From the NCBI GenBank assembly GCA_900319865.1, contig ONQD01000029.1, forward strand, positions 1-64,000: DNA of 64,000 nucleotides, read 5' to 3'. The notes beneath the pieces were generated by a model that saw only the letters and a program-made list of their open reading frames with translations, was not told the DNA's origin and ran no database searches. Source of the DNA: an uncultured Bacteroidales bacterium (lineage in GTDB: Bacteria; Bacteroidota; Bacteroidia; Bacteroidales; P3). Shown in pieces: positions 42,520 through 51,795 of the stretch (its first letter is position 1; the number at the start of each line of letters is the position of its first letter). A program made the translations under genes and the position numbers.

Positions 42520-43701
42520 CTAGGGGTTAGTTGTCTGTTGTTCTCTTTCTGTATCTATTATTTGGTCGAAAAGTGTCCGCAGTCGTGTGCGGTCGGCAAT
42601 CAGTTGGCGGAGCTTCTGCATCTGCTGCCCGTTGCGGGAGCAGGGTATATATAGTTTCAGGTATCCGCCTTCGGCATATTTCTCGTTCAGATGTTGCAAT
42701 GTGCGTTGCCAATGCCCTTCGCGGTCCAGGTCGGGATAGTGCGACAGCCCATATTGCACCGTGCGGCGCACTATGGTGGTGGGCTCTATGTCGCGGTCGG
42801 CCTCTGCCACTATTTTGCCATACAGGCTTCGCGGTTCGCCTTGGGCCGATGCGCGGTGGTCTTCGGCGGCCTGTGCCATGGTTTCTATTTCTGTTTCGCT
42901 GAACCATTGGCGCAGGTGCTCGTCCTGGCGTATTATCCGTCCCGACACTGTATGGTGGTGTTCCCGTCCTTCCACAACTCCTGTGTCGTGGTAGGCGGCT
43001 ATGGCGTATACCATATCCATGTTGATTTGTGGGCCACCGTCGCTGCCTTCATTAGCGGCGAGTTTATGGGCTATTTCCATACTCTGGGCCATCACCTTCT
43101 GCACATGGTCCAATTTGTGCGCGGAGTCGAAATGATTGTATCGGGGCAGTATTTTCTGTTCCACATACTGCTTCAACCCTGCGTTCACTTCGGGATACAT
43201 CATCTTCTGGAATGCTTCGCGGGGTGAGCCGTCCTGCATGTATACTACGCCGCATCGTGTGTAGCCCCGGCCGTTGATAATGTGCAGCATGATGTGGTTA
43301 TCCAGATGGGTGTCCACCCGAACGGAGGAGGCATGAGCCTCCCCCCATTCGAATGCACAGCGGGCTATCCCTTGCACGCCCGGCACGCACGCCAGACGGT
43401 GCAGGGTGACATAGGGTGTAGTGTCGTCAAGCCAAAGCCCGTCCTCGATATATTCGTAGGTGGGCTCTGGCTGGGTAAGCATGGCAAAGTATCCCACCAC
43501 CCGGCTGCCTTCGGTCATCACGTGGCCTATTCCGGTTGCTATGTCGTTCCCTATCAGGTCGCGGCCGGGGTAGCCACCCCATTGCGAGTTGTTGCCGTTG
43601 GCGCGCATGATGCTGCGTGAATGGTCCACCATTTCCATGATGTGGTCCAAATCGTCCATGGTGGCATTGCGTACAGCAAATCGGGTAGTGGCAGTGTTCA
43701 T
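42520..43701 (-). CDS. GNAT acetyltransferase-HD hydrolase fusion
   Basis: 393 residues. Residues ~8-170 form a GNAT domain (VRNATMDDLDHIMEMVDHSR, VVGYFAML, TLHRLACVPGVQGIARCAF as the acetyl-CoA loop region, DTHLDNHIMLHIINGRGYTRCG). Residues ~180-330 are an HD hydrolase (HFDSAHKLDHVQKVMAQS, AAYHDTGV, HHHTVSGRII, DRDIEP). The joined activities suggest an enzyme that acts on a nucleotide or amine. Encoded between gpx and DUF456 in one operon. Confidence 0.8.
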   Translation of the reverse strand: MNTATTRFAVRNATMDDLDHIMEMVDHSRSIMRANGNNSQWGGYPGRDLIGNDIATGIGHVMTEGSRVVGYFAMLTQPEPTYEYIEDGLWLDDTTPYVTLHRLACVPGVQGIARCAFEWGEAHASSVRVDTHLDNHIMLHIINGRGYTRCGVVYMQDGSPREAFQKMMYPEVNAGLKQYVEQKILPRYNHFDSAHKLDHVQKVMAQSMEIAHKLAANEGSDGGPQINMDMVYAIAAYHDTGVVEGREHHHTVSGRIIRQDEHLRQWFSETEIETMAQAAEDHRASAQGEPRSLYGKIVAEADRDIEPTTIVRRTVQYGLSHYPDLDREGHWQRTLQHLNEKYAEGGYLKLYIPCSRNGQQMQKLRQLIADRTRLRTLFDQIIDTEREQQTTNP

Positions 43702-43702
43702 A

Positions 43703-44347
43703 TTACAGCAGTTTCTCTACAGCTTCGTTGATGGCGTTGATGGGGGCGGTGGGCTCGAAACGGCACACCACGTTGCCCTCGCGGTCGATGAGGAATTTGG
43801 TAAAGTTCCACTTGATATCGGGATTCTGCGCATACAGGCTGTCCTGGGCTAGGAATGCAGCATGCAGATAAGCACCGCGCGGGTCGGTGGTGTCGAAGCC
43901 GCCAAAACCGGCTTTGCTCTTCAGCCATGTGTACAGGGGGATAGCCTGTTCGCCGTTCACGTCTACCTTTGCCATCTGGGGGAAGGTGGTTCCATAAGTA
44001 CCGGTGCAGAAGGCATGGATTTGTTCAAACGTGCCTGGGGCTTGTTCGCCAAACTGGTTGCACGGGAAGTCGATTATCTCTAATCCCTTGTCATGATAGG
44101 TGGCGTAAAGGGCTTGCAGCTCTTCGTATTGGGGAGTGAATCCGCACTGGGTAGCTGTGTTTACCACCAGCAGTACCTTCCCGGCATAGTCGCTCAGCAT
44201 CACGGTGTCGCCAGTGCCGTTCAACACGCAGAATTGGTAAATGTTGTCCACAGGGGTGGTTTCGGCCACTTCGGCTTTTTTCTGATTGCAGGCTCCCAGC
44301 ATCATCATGCCGGCCATGAGAATAACAAATGTCTTGATGTGTTTCAT
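43703..44347 (-). CDS. Glutathione peroxidase-like lipoprotein
   Basis: 214 residues. Lipoprotein signal (LMAGMMMLGAC, C20). The core is a glutathione peroxidase fold with peroxidatic C68 in NTATQCGFTPQY, the FPCNQFGEQAPGT block and a WNFTKFLIDREGNVV end. In Bacteroidota these enzymes use thioredoxin-like donors to reduce peroxides in the periplasm. The start at 44347 is preferred over 44413 because of the signal peptide and the promoter at 44411-44418. Confidence 0.9.
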   Translation of the reverse strand: MKHIKTFVILMAGMMMLGACNQKKAEVAETTPVDNIYQFCVLNGTGDTVMLSDYAGKVLLVVNTATQCGFTPQYEELQALYATYHDKGLEIIDFPCNQFGEQAPGTFEQIHAFCTGTYGTTFPQMAKVDVNGEQAIPLYTWLKSKAGFGGFDTTDPRGAYLHAAFLAQDSLYAQNPDIKWNFTKFLIDREGNVVCRFEPTAPINAINEAVEKLL

Positions 44348-44410
44348 TTTCTTTGTATTTAATTGATAATAATAATGATATATCTCCTTTTCAACTATTG
44401 TTTTGCTCTG

Positions 44411-44418
44411 CAAATATA
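44411..44418 (-). promoter_or_regulatory. -7 promoter element (TATATTTG, minus strand) of the gpx operon
   Basis: CAAATATA on the plus strand; 64 bases upstream of the gpx start codon. Confidence 0.55.
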
Positions 44419-44546
44419 CGTATTATTATTCATTTATCAACAACTCGCACTTCCCGCTTGTTTTGTCAGGTAAAGTCATAAATATCCTTACGGCTTCTGT
44501 CTTCATCAGACAGAAAGAGCGGTGGGCTCTAAGCCACTTCTCAAGG

Positions 44547-44798
44547 TCACTTGGTGGCGAAATAAACCAGCAGGAGGAATGTGGGAAACACCACAAAAAT
44601 CCATGACAGCAGGACTGTCATCAGTATGGCTTTCCCCTTTTGTTTGGATTTGTAAAGGCGAATCGTTTCTTTGATGGGTGTCACCACAATGAGAGCGATT
44701 GTAACCACCCATTGGAGCATGTACTTCATGGCCGCGCCGAAAAACACCACAGCTAAGCAGAGTACCATAATTGCTACAACTATCCAAACAACCGTCAT
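44547..44798 (-). CDS. Small two/three-helix membrane protein
   Basis: 83 residues with membrane segments WIVVAIMVLCLAVVFFGAA, YMLQWVVTIALIVVTPI and a C-terminal LMTVLLSWIFVVFPTFLLLV, separated by a basic loop (RLYKSKQKGK). No family recognised. It stands alone between the gpx operon and the surface-protein operon. The 44799-45042 gap shows no gene. Confidence 0.5.
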   Translation of the reverse strand: MTVVWIVVAIMVLCLAVVFFGAAMKYMLQWVVTIALIVVTPIKETIRLYKSKQKGKAILMTVLLSWIFVVFPTFLLLVYFATK

Positions 44799-45042
44799 AT
44801 CGAAGGATTTACGATAATAACGCTAAGGTGCCAATATTAGTATGTCATTCGTTCTTTTTTGTGAGCACAAAAGGAGTTGGGGTTCAATAGTCCGGCAGCA
44901 CTGTCTTTTCCATCATGAAAGAAATCCCCCCACAAACTAACCATCGACACTCATGGTTGATGCAAATGTGGTGATAGCCAACCGGTCAACTGCCTCATTG
45001 GTCAGCATATAGCCCTTGCCTCATCGTGAAGGTTGAGTTATT

Positions 45043-46650
45043 TCAGAAACCAGTGTTCATCACTTTTTCCGCTGCATGGCTGCCAACCTGCACCAGCACT
45101 ATTTTCATGCCGATGGGCAATCGGCAAGTGGCGTGGACTGTTGGGGCAATGCTGTGCACCAGCCTTCCGGTCAGGTCGTATATGCGCAACGGTAGGGGAG
45201 AGTCTGCGTCCATAGTCAGCAATCCTGCTTGGCAATCCAGCCGGTAGCCTTTCTCTTGCTGCTCGGGTTCGTCAATGCCCACAGGGAAGTCCTCAATAAA
45301 GTTATGGAAGTAAGTCCACCGGCTTTGATACGAAGCCAAGCTGCCTGGCCGTATGTGTATTGGTATTTCGGGGTCCATTCCTTCGAACGAGGCATACGAC
45401 ATCTCTGGTGCTGTCTGGTTGTCCGATAGTATGGTTCTCACACCGGTGCATCCGGCAAAGGCCCCGGTGCCGATAGCCATTACATCCCCGGGAATCACAA
45501 TACGTTGCAATCCGTCGATACTCTTAAAGGCGTACGGCTGGATGAGGCGGATGCCTGTTGGTATGATTGTTGAACGGCATCCACTGACAAGACTGAGGTC
45601 GCTTTTTTTGATTATTGCCTGACAACTGCTGCGGCTGTCATAGTCGGTGTTGGCTGAATCCACAGTGATGGTTTCGAGATTGCGGCATCCGGAAAAAGGA
45701 TTGTTGCCAATGAAGTACACTCCGCCTGGAATATGCACGGCGTGCAGTCCGGTGCAGTTTTGAAAGGCAAAGTCGTGTATCTCTTCCAGCGACTGCGGCA
45801 GTTCTATGTCTCTAATGCTGGTTATGCCGAAAAAGGCCTGCTGCCCGACGATGCGTACGCTCTGCGGTATGACGGTGGCGGGACAGGCCTGCTCCAGCAT
45901 GGCACGGCCGGTATTGATTACTGCGTTGCACCCCTCCCGGCTGTCGTACACGGGGTTGTCCTCCGCTATGTCGATGTATACCAGTCGCGGGCATTGCCTG
46001 AAACTGAACCATCCTATATGCCTCACTGTTGCGGGTATATGGATGGCAGTGAGCGAGTCGCACTCGGCAAAGGCGTAGTTGCCTATGGTTTTCAGGCTAT
46101 CCGGCAGGCTGGCAACCCGTAACCCCTTGATACCCTGAAAAGCGAAGCTGTATATATGGCGCACCATAGGCGGTATACTACTGCTGCGGCAACCCGCTAC
46201 CAGGGTGCTGTCCATAGTGTTTATTATAGCATTGCATCCATTTGGAGATGCAAACACCGCGTTGCGCGAATCGATGTGGATATGGTCGAGGCTGGTGCAA
46301 TAGGTGAAGAGGGCTTCTCCTATTGTAACCACGGTGGCGGGAATGTCAATCCCTGTGATGTGACGGCAGCGGCTGAATGCATGATGTACGATGCCGGTGA
46401 CCGGTACGGTGTGGCTTACCGAGTCGTAGGGTACGTCGCTGTCGGGTAAATACAACATTTCCCAGTAGGTGATGCTGTCGGGCAGGGTGATATGTCCCGA
46501 CAGGGAGGTGTCCTGCCTCAATACCGATGCATTCTCAGGGCTGGTGGAGAACTGCAGTGTCTGGCCAGAGGGGATGGTGTAATCCAGCGTCTGCGCCGAT
46601 GCCATGCCTGCTGTGAGCAGCAGCAAACTCAATACGGTAGTCTTCTTCAT
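45043..46650 (-). CDS. BspA-like leucine-rich-repeat surface protein with T9SS-type end
   Basis: 535 residues with a signal peptide (VLSLLLLTAGMASAQ). At least six LRR_5 (BspA) units of the type IPATVRHIGWFSFRQCPRL, each with aromatic residues after an 'A-F' turn. The last ~75 residues (LRIYDLTGRLVHS ... LPIGMKIVLVQV) resemble a T9SS sorting domain. Such proteins bind host or bacterial surfaces. Last gene of the ECF sigma operon. Confidence 0.85.
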   Translation of the reverse strand: MKKTTVLSLLLLTAGMASAQTLDYTIPSGQTLQFSTSPENASVLRQDTSLSGHITLPDSITYWEMLYLPDSDVPYDSVSHTVPVTGIVHHAFSRCRHITGIDIPATVVTIGEALFTYCTSLDHIHIDSRNAVFASPNGCNAIINTMDSTLVAGCRSSSIPPMVRHIYSFAFQGIKGLRVASLPDSLKTIGNYAFAECDSLTAIHIPATVRHIGWFSFRQCPRLVYIDIAEDNPVYDSREGCNAVINTGRAMLEQACPATVIPQSVRIVGQQAFFGITSIRDIELPQSLEEIHDFAFQNCTGLHAVHIPGGVYFIGNNPFSGCRNLETITVDSANTDYDSRSSCQAIIKKSDLSLVSGCRSTIIPTGIRLIQPYAFKSIDGLQRIVIPGDVMAIGTGAFAGCTGVRTILSDNQTAPEMSYASFEGMDPEIPIHIRPGSLASYQSRWTYFHNFIEDFPVGIDEPEQQEKGYRLDCQAGLLTMDADSPLPLRIYDLTGRLVHSIAPTVHATCRLPIGMKIVLVQVGSHAAEKVMNTGF

Positions 46651-46674
46651 TTTATTGGGTATTAGGTGTTGTTA

Positions 46675-47736
46675 TTATTCTCGTGCAATTCTCGAAAGGT
46701 CTGTCGATAATCCGATGTGCACTGGATAGAGGTCGATGCGCTTCCCGTTGCCGGTATCCATCTGTCTGAATGCGGGCAGCAGGCTGCTCTCTATGTAAAA
46801 GCCCAGTATTCCCCAGTTGACCGACAACCGCAGGTTGCAAGTGAAGAATTGGTTTTTCCATGTGGCCATGCTCGTCTCAGTCATGGTATTGATATCGTTT
46901 TCGAAGCTCTTGAATGTCTGCGTTGTAAGTGCGGGCATCGATAAGCCTGGCAGCAACTCCACTTGGCAGAATAGCCCTGTGTGCGAGGGCTTTGCAAAGA
47001 GGTTAAACTGAATGGGAAACACTATGTTTGATATATTAACTTGGCTTTGCCACCCTCCACGGTTGTCCACGTTGCGCGAGCGGAACCCATGCATGTCGTC
47101 GGTGGAGTGGTAATAGACGTATGGCGCGTTGAAATAATAACGGTCAAACCTGCACCCGAGGCCCATGCCCAGACTCCAATGCTCGTGCATCACTATGGCG
47201 TAGTCCAGTTCATATCCCTTTAAATGGAATTTCCAGTTCAGACTATATGCGCCACCTCCCACAGCGGGGTCTATTCCACCATAGCCCCGAATTATCCCGC
47301 CGCCCCAGTTCGACCAGCCTGCCATCAGTTTGTAGAACAGGCGGTCGCCAACTTTATAGTGCCTATTGCTTACCACTGGTTCATGGCCTACAACATTGTT
47401 GTCTTCATCTGAATTGTCTTTTTCCACATACTTCATGGCCACCTGCTTGTTGCTCGACCCCACGGTGATGCCATAGCCTTTGGCCGACGGAAGCACGGTG
47501 AGTGTGCCTCCGGTGTAGTAGAAGAGGTTGTCGGGCTGCTGTTCCGGGCTGTCGGCATAAATGGCCACCCGCACGCAGTCCACCGTGTCGGTCACTACCG
47601 TCACTTGGCATCCAGCCGTTATTTGCACACTGTCTATACGTTGCACCTCCTGGTTCAGGATGCGTACGGGCAGATGCTGCGCCGCCACGGTGCCGGTGGC
47701 AAACAGAACCATCGTTGCCAAAAGTGCTTTTTTCAT
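46675..47736 (-). CDS. Outer-membrane beta-barrel-like protein
   Basis: 353 residues with a signal peptide (LLATMVLFATGTVAAQ). The N-terminal ~90 residues are a beta domain (VQITAGCQVTVVTDTVDCVRV); the rest shows amphipathic strands ending in aromatic residues (YELDYAIVMHEHWSLGMGLG, GLFCQVELLPGLSMP) as in 8-10 strand OMPs. No specific family. Third surface-type gene of the sigma operon. Confidence 0.65.
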   Translation of the reverse strand: MKKALLATMVLFATGTVAAQHLPVRILNQEVQRIDSVQITAGCQVTVVTDTVDCVRVAIYADSPEQQPDNLFYYTGGTLTVLPSAKGYGITVGSSNKQVAMKYVEKDNSDEDNNVVGHEPVVSNRHYKVGDRLFYKLMAGWSNWGGGIIRGYGGIDPAVGGGAYSLNWKFHLKGYELDYAIVMHEHWSLGMGLGCRFDRYYFNAPYVYYHSTDDMHGFRSRNVDNRGGWQSQVNISNIVFPIQFNLFAKPSHTGLFCQVELLPGLSMPALTTQTFKSFENDINTMTETSMATWKNQFFTCNLRLSVNWGILGFYIESSLLPAFRQMDTGNGKRIDLYPVHIGLSTDLSRIARE

Positions 47737-47746
47737 CTCAAGTGTT

Positions 47747-48628
47747 TTATTTCGTTATTGATTGTTTTTCGTTTTTGGGAACGTACACCAGCCGCAGGCC
47801 TATGTAGTTCATCGGGTAATCGGCCGAGGCTTGGCTGCGGTAATACACCCGGCAGTGCTGGTCGTTGGACATGTAATGCCCGCCGCGCACCACAAGGTTG
47901 TCGTCCTCCCAGTGTGACGGCCCCCGTGGGTCGAACTGGGCTTCAGCAGGGTAGGGTGCGTAGATGTCGCTGCACAACTCCGCCACATTCCCGCTCATAT
48001 CATACAGCCCCAGATTGTTCGCTTTCAGTTGTCCCACATCATGCGGTTCCCCGCCACTGTTGTGGCTGTTCCATCCCACCTCGTCCAAGTGGTATCCGCC
48101 GCTAAAACGGTCGCCCTCCGTCCGCTCTACGCCTCCGCGGGCAGCATACTCCCATTCCGACTCGGTGGGCAGGCGGAAGCGCAGTCCTGAAAGGTGTTCT
48201 ATGCGAGCCAGAAAGGTGTCCACCTCGTTGCGTCTCATGCCTTCCATGGGCAGGTTGGCTGTCTCTATGGTGTAGTGCCCGTCCATTCCGGTGCCGTCGC
48301 CCATAATGTCAAACCACTGCTTGCGGCTTATCTCGTATCGGCCTATGGCAAAGGTGCTGAGGGTGACAATATGCACCGGCGTCTGCTCATACCATGTGGT
48401 GGAATCAAACCCCGGCGAGGCGGGAAAGGTGTGCTGCACTCCCATGTAGTAGGTGCCACCCACCACCTTCACTATGTCCTCCGCCATCTTGCGTATCGAT
48501 TGCCGTTGCGCTGCAGTGGCATCTGGTGCCCAAACAGGCTTTATTCCCGTGGCGGGTTGTTCGATTTCTGTTTTTGTGCATGCTGCCATTGCGAGACAGC
48601 CGAGCAGAAGGATTGCTTTGCTTTTCAT
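47747..48628 (-). CDS. SUMF1/formylglycine-generating-enzyme-like lipoprotein
   Basis: 293 residues. Lipoprotein signal (LLGCLAMAAC). SUMF1 domain: VGGTYYMGV near the start, IGRYEISRKQWFDIMG, FRLPTESEWEYAARGG, NLGLYDMSGNVAELCSD and a closing IGLRLVYVP. The Cys pair used by true formylglycine enzymes is not obvious, so it is more likely a structural/GldK-like or binding member. Part of the sigma operon. Confidence 0.82.
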   Translation of the reverse strand: MKSKAILLLGCLAMAACTKTEIEQPATGIKPVWAPDATAAQRQSIRKMAEDIVKVVGGTYYMGVQHTFPASPGFDSTTWYEQTPVHIVTLSTFAIGRYEISRKQWFDIMGDGTGMDGHYTIETANLPMEGMRRNEVDTFLARIEHLSGLRFRLPTESEWEYAARGGVERTEGDRFSGGYHLDEVGWNSHNSGGEPHDVGQLKANNLGLYDMSGNVAELCSDIYAPYPAEAQFDPRGPSHWEDDNLVVRGGHYMSNDQHCRVYYRSQASADYPMNYIGLRLVYVPKNEKQSITK

Positions 48629-48644
48629 GCCTTTTGTCTTTTAA

Positions 48645-49352
48645 TTATAACATGCCCAACCGCTGCCCCGTTAGGGCAAGGCGACAGGCAAGATTGTTGC
48701 ATGGTTGGTCCGCTTTCGGGCTGGCCACAAGGTTATTCCTGTTTTCCACCCTTATGCCGTACACCACCAGTTTGTCGCTCTCGCATACGGGTGTCTGTGT
48801 GGTTTGCGTTGTCATGTGCTGTTCTTTCAGCTGTGTTTCGCCTGGCAGTGATTCCTGTTTTGCTCCCCGAGCCATTTCCATGGGGAGGTGTTTCTTTTCT
48901 GCGGCAACGGCATTCTTTGGCAAGGCGGCCTGAGCGGCATCCTTGGCCGCGTACTCCGGTTGCGTGGAGGTTGTTGCGGTGCTGGCTGGCGTGGCCGTTG
49001 TTGCCGGTTCAGTCGAGGCTATATATCCGGTCGGCTCAGTGACTGTGCCCGTTTGGGCCCCCGTCCTGCTCCATAGCCATACAGCCGTGGCAAAAAGCAC
49101 AGATATACAGGCCGCCGCAGTCCACCACCGCCAAGCAGTCGGCTGTACGGCTTTCCGCTTCAAGTTATCCTTATACCGGTAATGCACGTGGTGGGGCGTA
49201 ACAATCGGTTCACAACTATAGTACTGGCGGTATTCCTGCTCAATGTCGGGGTTCTGCCTAAGAAACGCCTCCACCTCCTCGTGCAGGCGTCTGTCCAGCA
49301 GATTCTCGTGGTATTGCAGCAGCATGGCTTCGTAATTGTCCTTCGTAATCAT
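48645..49352 (-). CDS. Putative anti-sigma factor
   Basis: 235 residues. N-terminal cytosolic segment (ENLLDRRLHEEVEAFLRQNP) typical of Bacteroidota anti-sigma proteins, a single membrane helix (WWTAAACISVLFATAVWLW), then a Thr/Ala-rich periplasmic part with no domain. It follows the ECF sigma gene by 25 bases, which supports the assignment more than sequence does. Confidence 0.65.
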   Translation of the reverse strand: MITKDNYEAMLLQYHENLLDRRLHEEVEAFLRQNPDIEQEYRQYYSCEPIVTPHHVHYRYKDNLKRKAVQPTAWRWWTAAACISVLFATAVWLWSRTGAQTGTVTEPTGYIASTEPATTATPASTATTSTQPEYAAKDAAQAALPKNAVAAEKKHLPMEMARGAKQESLPGETQLKEQHMTTQTTQTPVCESDKLVVYGIRVENRNNLVASPKADQPCNNLACRLALTGQRLGML

Positions 49353-49377
49353 CTTTTTTATTCTGTTTTTTTCGTTT

Positions 49378-49851
49378 CTATCTGTTTTCTGTCAAATACT
49401 TCCTCGCCCTCACCCTTGCCCGGTACAGGTAGGTCATCACCTGTTCATCGCTTAGTCCTGTAATGTCGGCCATTTCTTTGTAACTATACCCCTCCATGTC
49501 GCGCAGCAACAACAGCATCCGTTGCACTTCGGGCAGTGTGGCCAGCATCTTCTCTATACTGTCGTTCAATTCATATTCATTATGAGGGTTGTATCCTCTT
49601 TCTGGTATCAATTCTGCCGAAACCAGTCTTTTCCGTCGTCGGTAGCGGTCTATCAGCCGTCGGTACAGCATCCGCATCAGGTAGCCTTTGGCTTTGTCGG
49701 CATGAACCTCTTCGTGGTGTTCCCATAGGGTGACATAGCAGTCCTGCACGGCGTCGTTGCTCTCGTCCTCGTCGCCCGTGTAGCGCAGGGCGAAACGGAA
49801 TAGGTCGTCGCTTGTTTCCTCCACTATGTGGTTGTACTCTTTCTGATTCAT
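49378..49851 (-). CDS. ECF-type RNA polymerase sigma factor
   Basis: 157 residues with region 2 (DLFRFALRYTGDEDESNDAV QDCYVTLWEH, promoter -10 contacts) and region 4 (LPEVQRMLLLLRDMEGYSYK, EMADITGLSDEQVMTYLYRA). First gene of a five-gene minus-strand operon: sigma, anti-sigma, SUMF1 lipoprotein, OMP, BspA LRR. It probably autoregulates and controls these surface genes. Confidence 0.9.
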   Translation of the reverse strand: MNQKEYNHIVEETSDDLFRFALRYTGDEDESNDAVQDCYVTLWEHHEEVHADKAKGYLMRMLYRRLIDRYRRRKRLVSAELIPERGYNPHNEYELNDSIEKMLATLPEVQRMLLLLRDMEGYSYKEMADITGLSDEQVMTYLYRARVRARKYLTENR

Positions 49852-50007
49852 TGTGAGTCTGCTTTCCCGAAGCTTTTTGTCTCAATATACGCACAACAGT
49901 GCTGTTTTATTACACCAACCGCAATTTTTTTTCATGCTTCCCTGCCCGTGCTCATAAAGAATAGGCCGCGCAATGCAATAAAAAAGGGGTGTCGGCGTTA
50001 TGGGGGC

Positions 50008-51219
50008 ATGAAAGGAAATGAATTGAAACCCCATATCGGCATTTTCGGTCGGCGCAACTATGGCAAGAGCTCACTTGTCAATTATCTCACCGGCCAGCAG
50101 ATTGCCATTGTCTCCGACTTGGCAGGCACCACCACCGACCCCGTGAAAAAGACCATGGAGATTGGCGGCGTGGGTCCCGTGGTGTGGATCGATACCGCCG
50201 GCATCGACGACGAAGGTGTGGTGGGCCGCATGCGCATGGACAAGAGTCTTGAGATGCTCGCCCAGGCCGACCTCGCCCTTATCCTCTTTACCAACAACCG
50301 CTTCGAAGCCGAAGAGACCATGTTGGTGCAGACGTGCCGCGACAAGGGCATCCCCTTTGTGCTCATCTATTCCCAAGCCGACCGCAGCAAGCCCGACGAC
50401 GGGCTGATTGAACGTATCGAGACCGACTACCAAACCCATGTGTTTGTGCTCTCCGTCAAGGACCCCTCGCTTCGCGAACCCCTCACCGCACGCATCCGTG
50501 AGGCTCTGCCCGAGACGGCATACGTCCACCGCTCCCTGTTGGGCGATGTGATTGGCGAGGGCGACACGGTGGTGATGGTCACCCCCATCGACTCCTCCGC
50601 CCCCGAAGGCCGGATGATTCTGCCTCAGGTTCAGGTGCTGCGCGATATTTTGGACAACCACGCCCGTGCTGTGGTTTGCCGCGAAACCGAGCTGGAGCAA
50701 ACTCTTGCCCAGCTCAGCCAACCTCCACGGTTGGTCGTAACCGACAGCCAGGTCTATGCCATGGTCTCCCGGCTCGTACCCGATTCGGTGTACCTCACCA
50801 GTTTCAGCGTAGTCCTTGCCCGTGCCAAAGGGCTGTTCGAACAATATGTGGCAGGCACTCCCGCCATCGACCGTCTGCAGGACGGAGACCGGGTGCTGAT
50901 GCTCGAAAGTTGTACTCACAACGTCACTTGTGAGGATATTGGCCGTGTCAAACTGCCCCGCCTGTTGGCTAAATACACCGGCAAGCAACTGCATTGTGAG
51001 GCGGTGGCAGGACTTTCGGCCTTGCCTCACAATTTGGATAGTTATGCCTTGGTCATCCAGTGTGGCGGCTGTGTGGTGACGGCCAAACAGCTGGCCTCAC
51101 GCCTGGCACCCGCCATCGAGGCCGGCGTGCCAGTCAGCAACTATGGCTTGGCCATCGCCTATATGAACGGAATCTTCGAACGCTCTATGCGTATCTTTTC
51201 AGAGAAATCCAGCCACTGA
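50008..51219 (+). CDS. hydF: [FeFe]-hydrogenase maturation GTPase HydF
   Basis: 403 residues. N-terminal GTPase domain with P-loop GRRNYGKS (14-21), DTAG and SQAD motifs; a middle dimerisation domain; and the C-terminal cluster-binding domain with ESCTHNVTCEDIG and QCGGC, the cysteines and histidine that hold the 4Fe-4S cluster. It scaffolds the hydrogenase H-cluster. HydE, HydG and the hydrogenase are not in the window. The start at 50008 gives the standard length; longer frames reach into the sigma gene. Confidence 0.95.
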   Translation: MKGNELKPHIGIFGRRNYGKSSLVNYLTGQQIAIVSDLAGTTTDPVKKTMEIGGVGPVVWIDTAGIDDEGVVGRMRMDKSLEMLAQADLALILFTNNRFEAEETMLVQTCRDKGIPFVLIYSQADRSKPDDGLIERIETDYQTHVFVLSVKDPSLREPLTARIREALPETAYVHRSLLGDVIGEGDTVVMVTPIDSSAPEGRMILPQVQVLRDILDNHARAVVCRETELEQTLAQLSQPPRLVVTDSQVYAMVSRLVPDSVYLTSFSVVLARAKGLFEQYVAGTPAIDRLQDGDRVLMLESCTHNVTCEDIGRVKLPRLLAKYTGKQLHCEAVAGLSALPHNLDSYALVIQCGGCVVTAKQLASRLAPAIEAGVPVSNYGLAIAYMNGIFERSMRIFSEKSSH

Positions 51220-51243
51220 TTATAAACATTTTAATTCATCGGT

Positions 51244-51795
51244 ATGATAGACACTAAACCCCAATACAATCTTTCCATTATTGTGGCTGTGGCACAGAAC
51301 ATGGCCATCGGCCGCGACAACGATTTGCTGTGGCATCTCAGCGACGACCTGAAACGTTTTAAGGCTCTCACCAGCGGCCACACCGTCATTATGGGGCGGC
51401 GCACGTTCGACTCCCTGCCCAAGAAACCGCTGCCAAAGCGCCGCAACATTGTGCTGACGCACGACGAGGGTTTTAGCTACGAGGTACCCCCAACGGCAAC
51501 TGGCACGCTGGAGGTGGCGCACAGCATGGCTGAGGTGTTGCGCATGGTGGAGGGTGAGGAAGAGGCTTTTATTATGGGCGGCGGCACTATCTACCGTGAT
51601 TTCCTCCCATTGGTGAACCGTCTGTATGTCACTTGGGTTTACAAGGATTTCGAGGCGGATGTCTTTTTCCCCGTCATCGACCCCTCGGCGTTCCGCCAAG
51701 TGAGCCTGACCGACCGCCTAACCGACCCCGAAACAGGTTTGGAATACGCCTATGCCGAGTATGTCCGGCTGCACGATATTGGACCTATGCGGTAA
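51244..51795 (+). CDS. folA: Dihydrofolate reductase
   Basis: 183 residues. DHFR motifs: IIVAVAQNMAIGRDNDLLWH, LPKRRNIVLT, the GRRTFDSLP loop and GGGTIYRDFLPLVNRLYVTW. It reduces dihydrofolate with NADPH. It follows hydF by 24 bases and meets the next, convergent gene with no gap. Confidence 0.95.
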   Translation: MIDTKPQYNLSIIVAVAQNMAIGRDNDLLWHLSDDLKRFKALTSGHTVIMGRRTFDSLPKKPLPKRRNIVLTHDEGFSYEVPPTATGTLEVAHSMAEVLRMVEGEEEAFIMGGGTIYRDFLPLVNRLYVTWVYKDFEADVFFPVIDPSAFRQVSLTDRLTDPETGLEYAYAEYVRLHDIGPMR

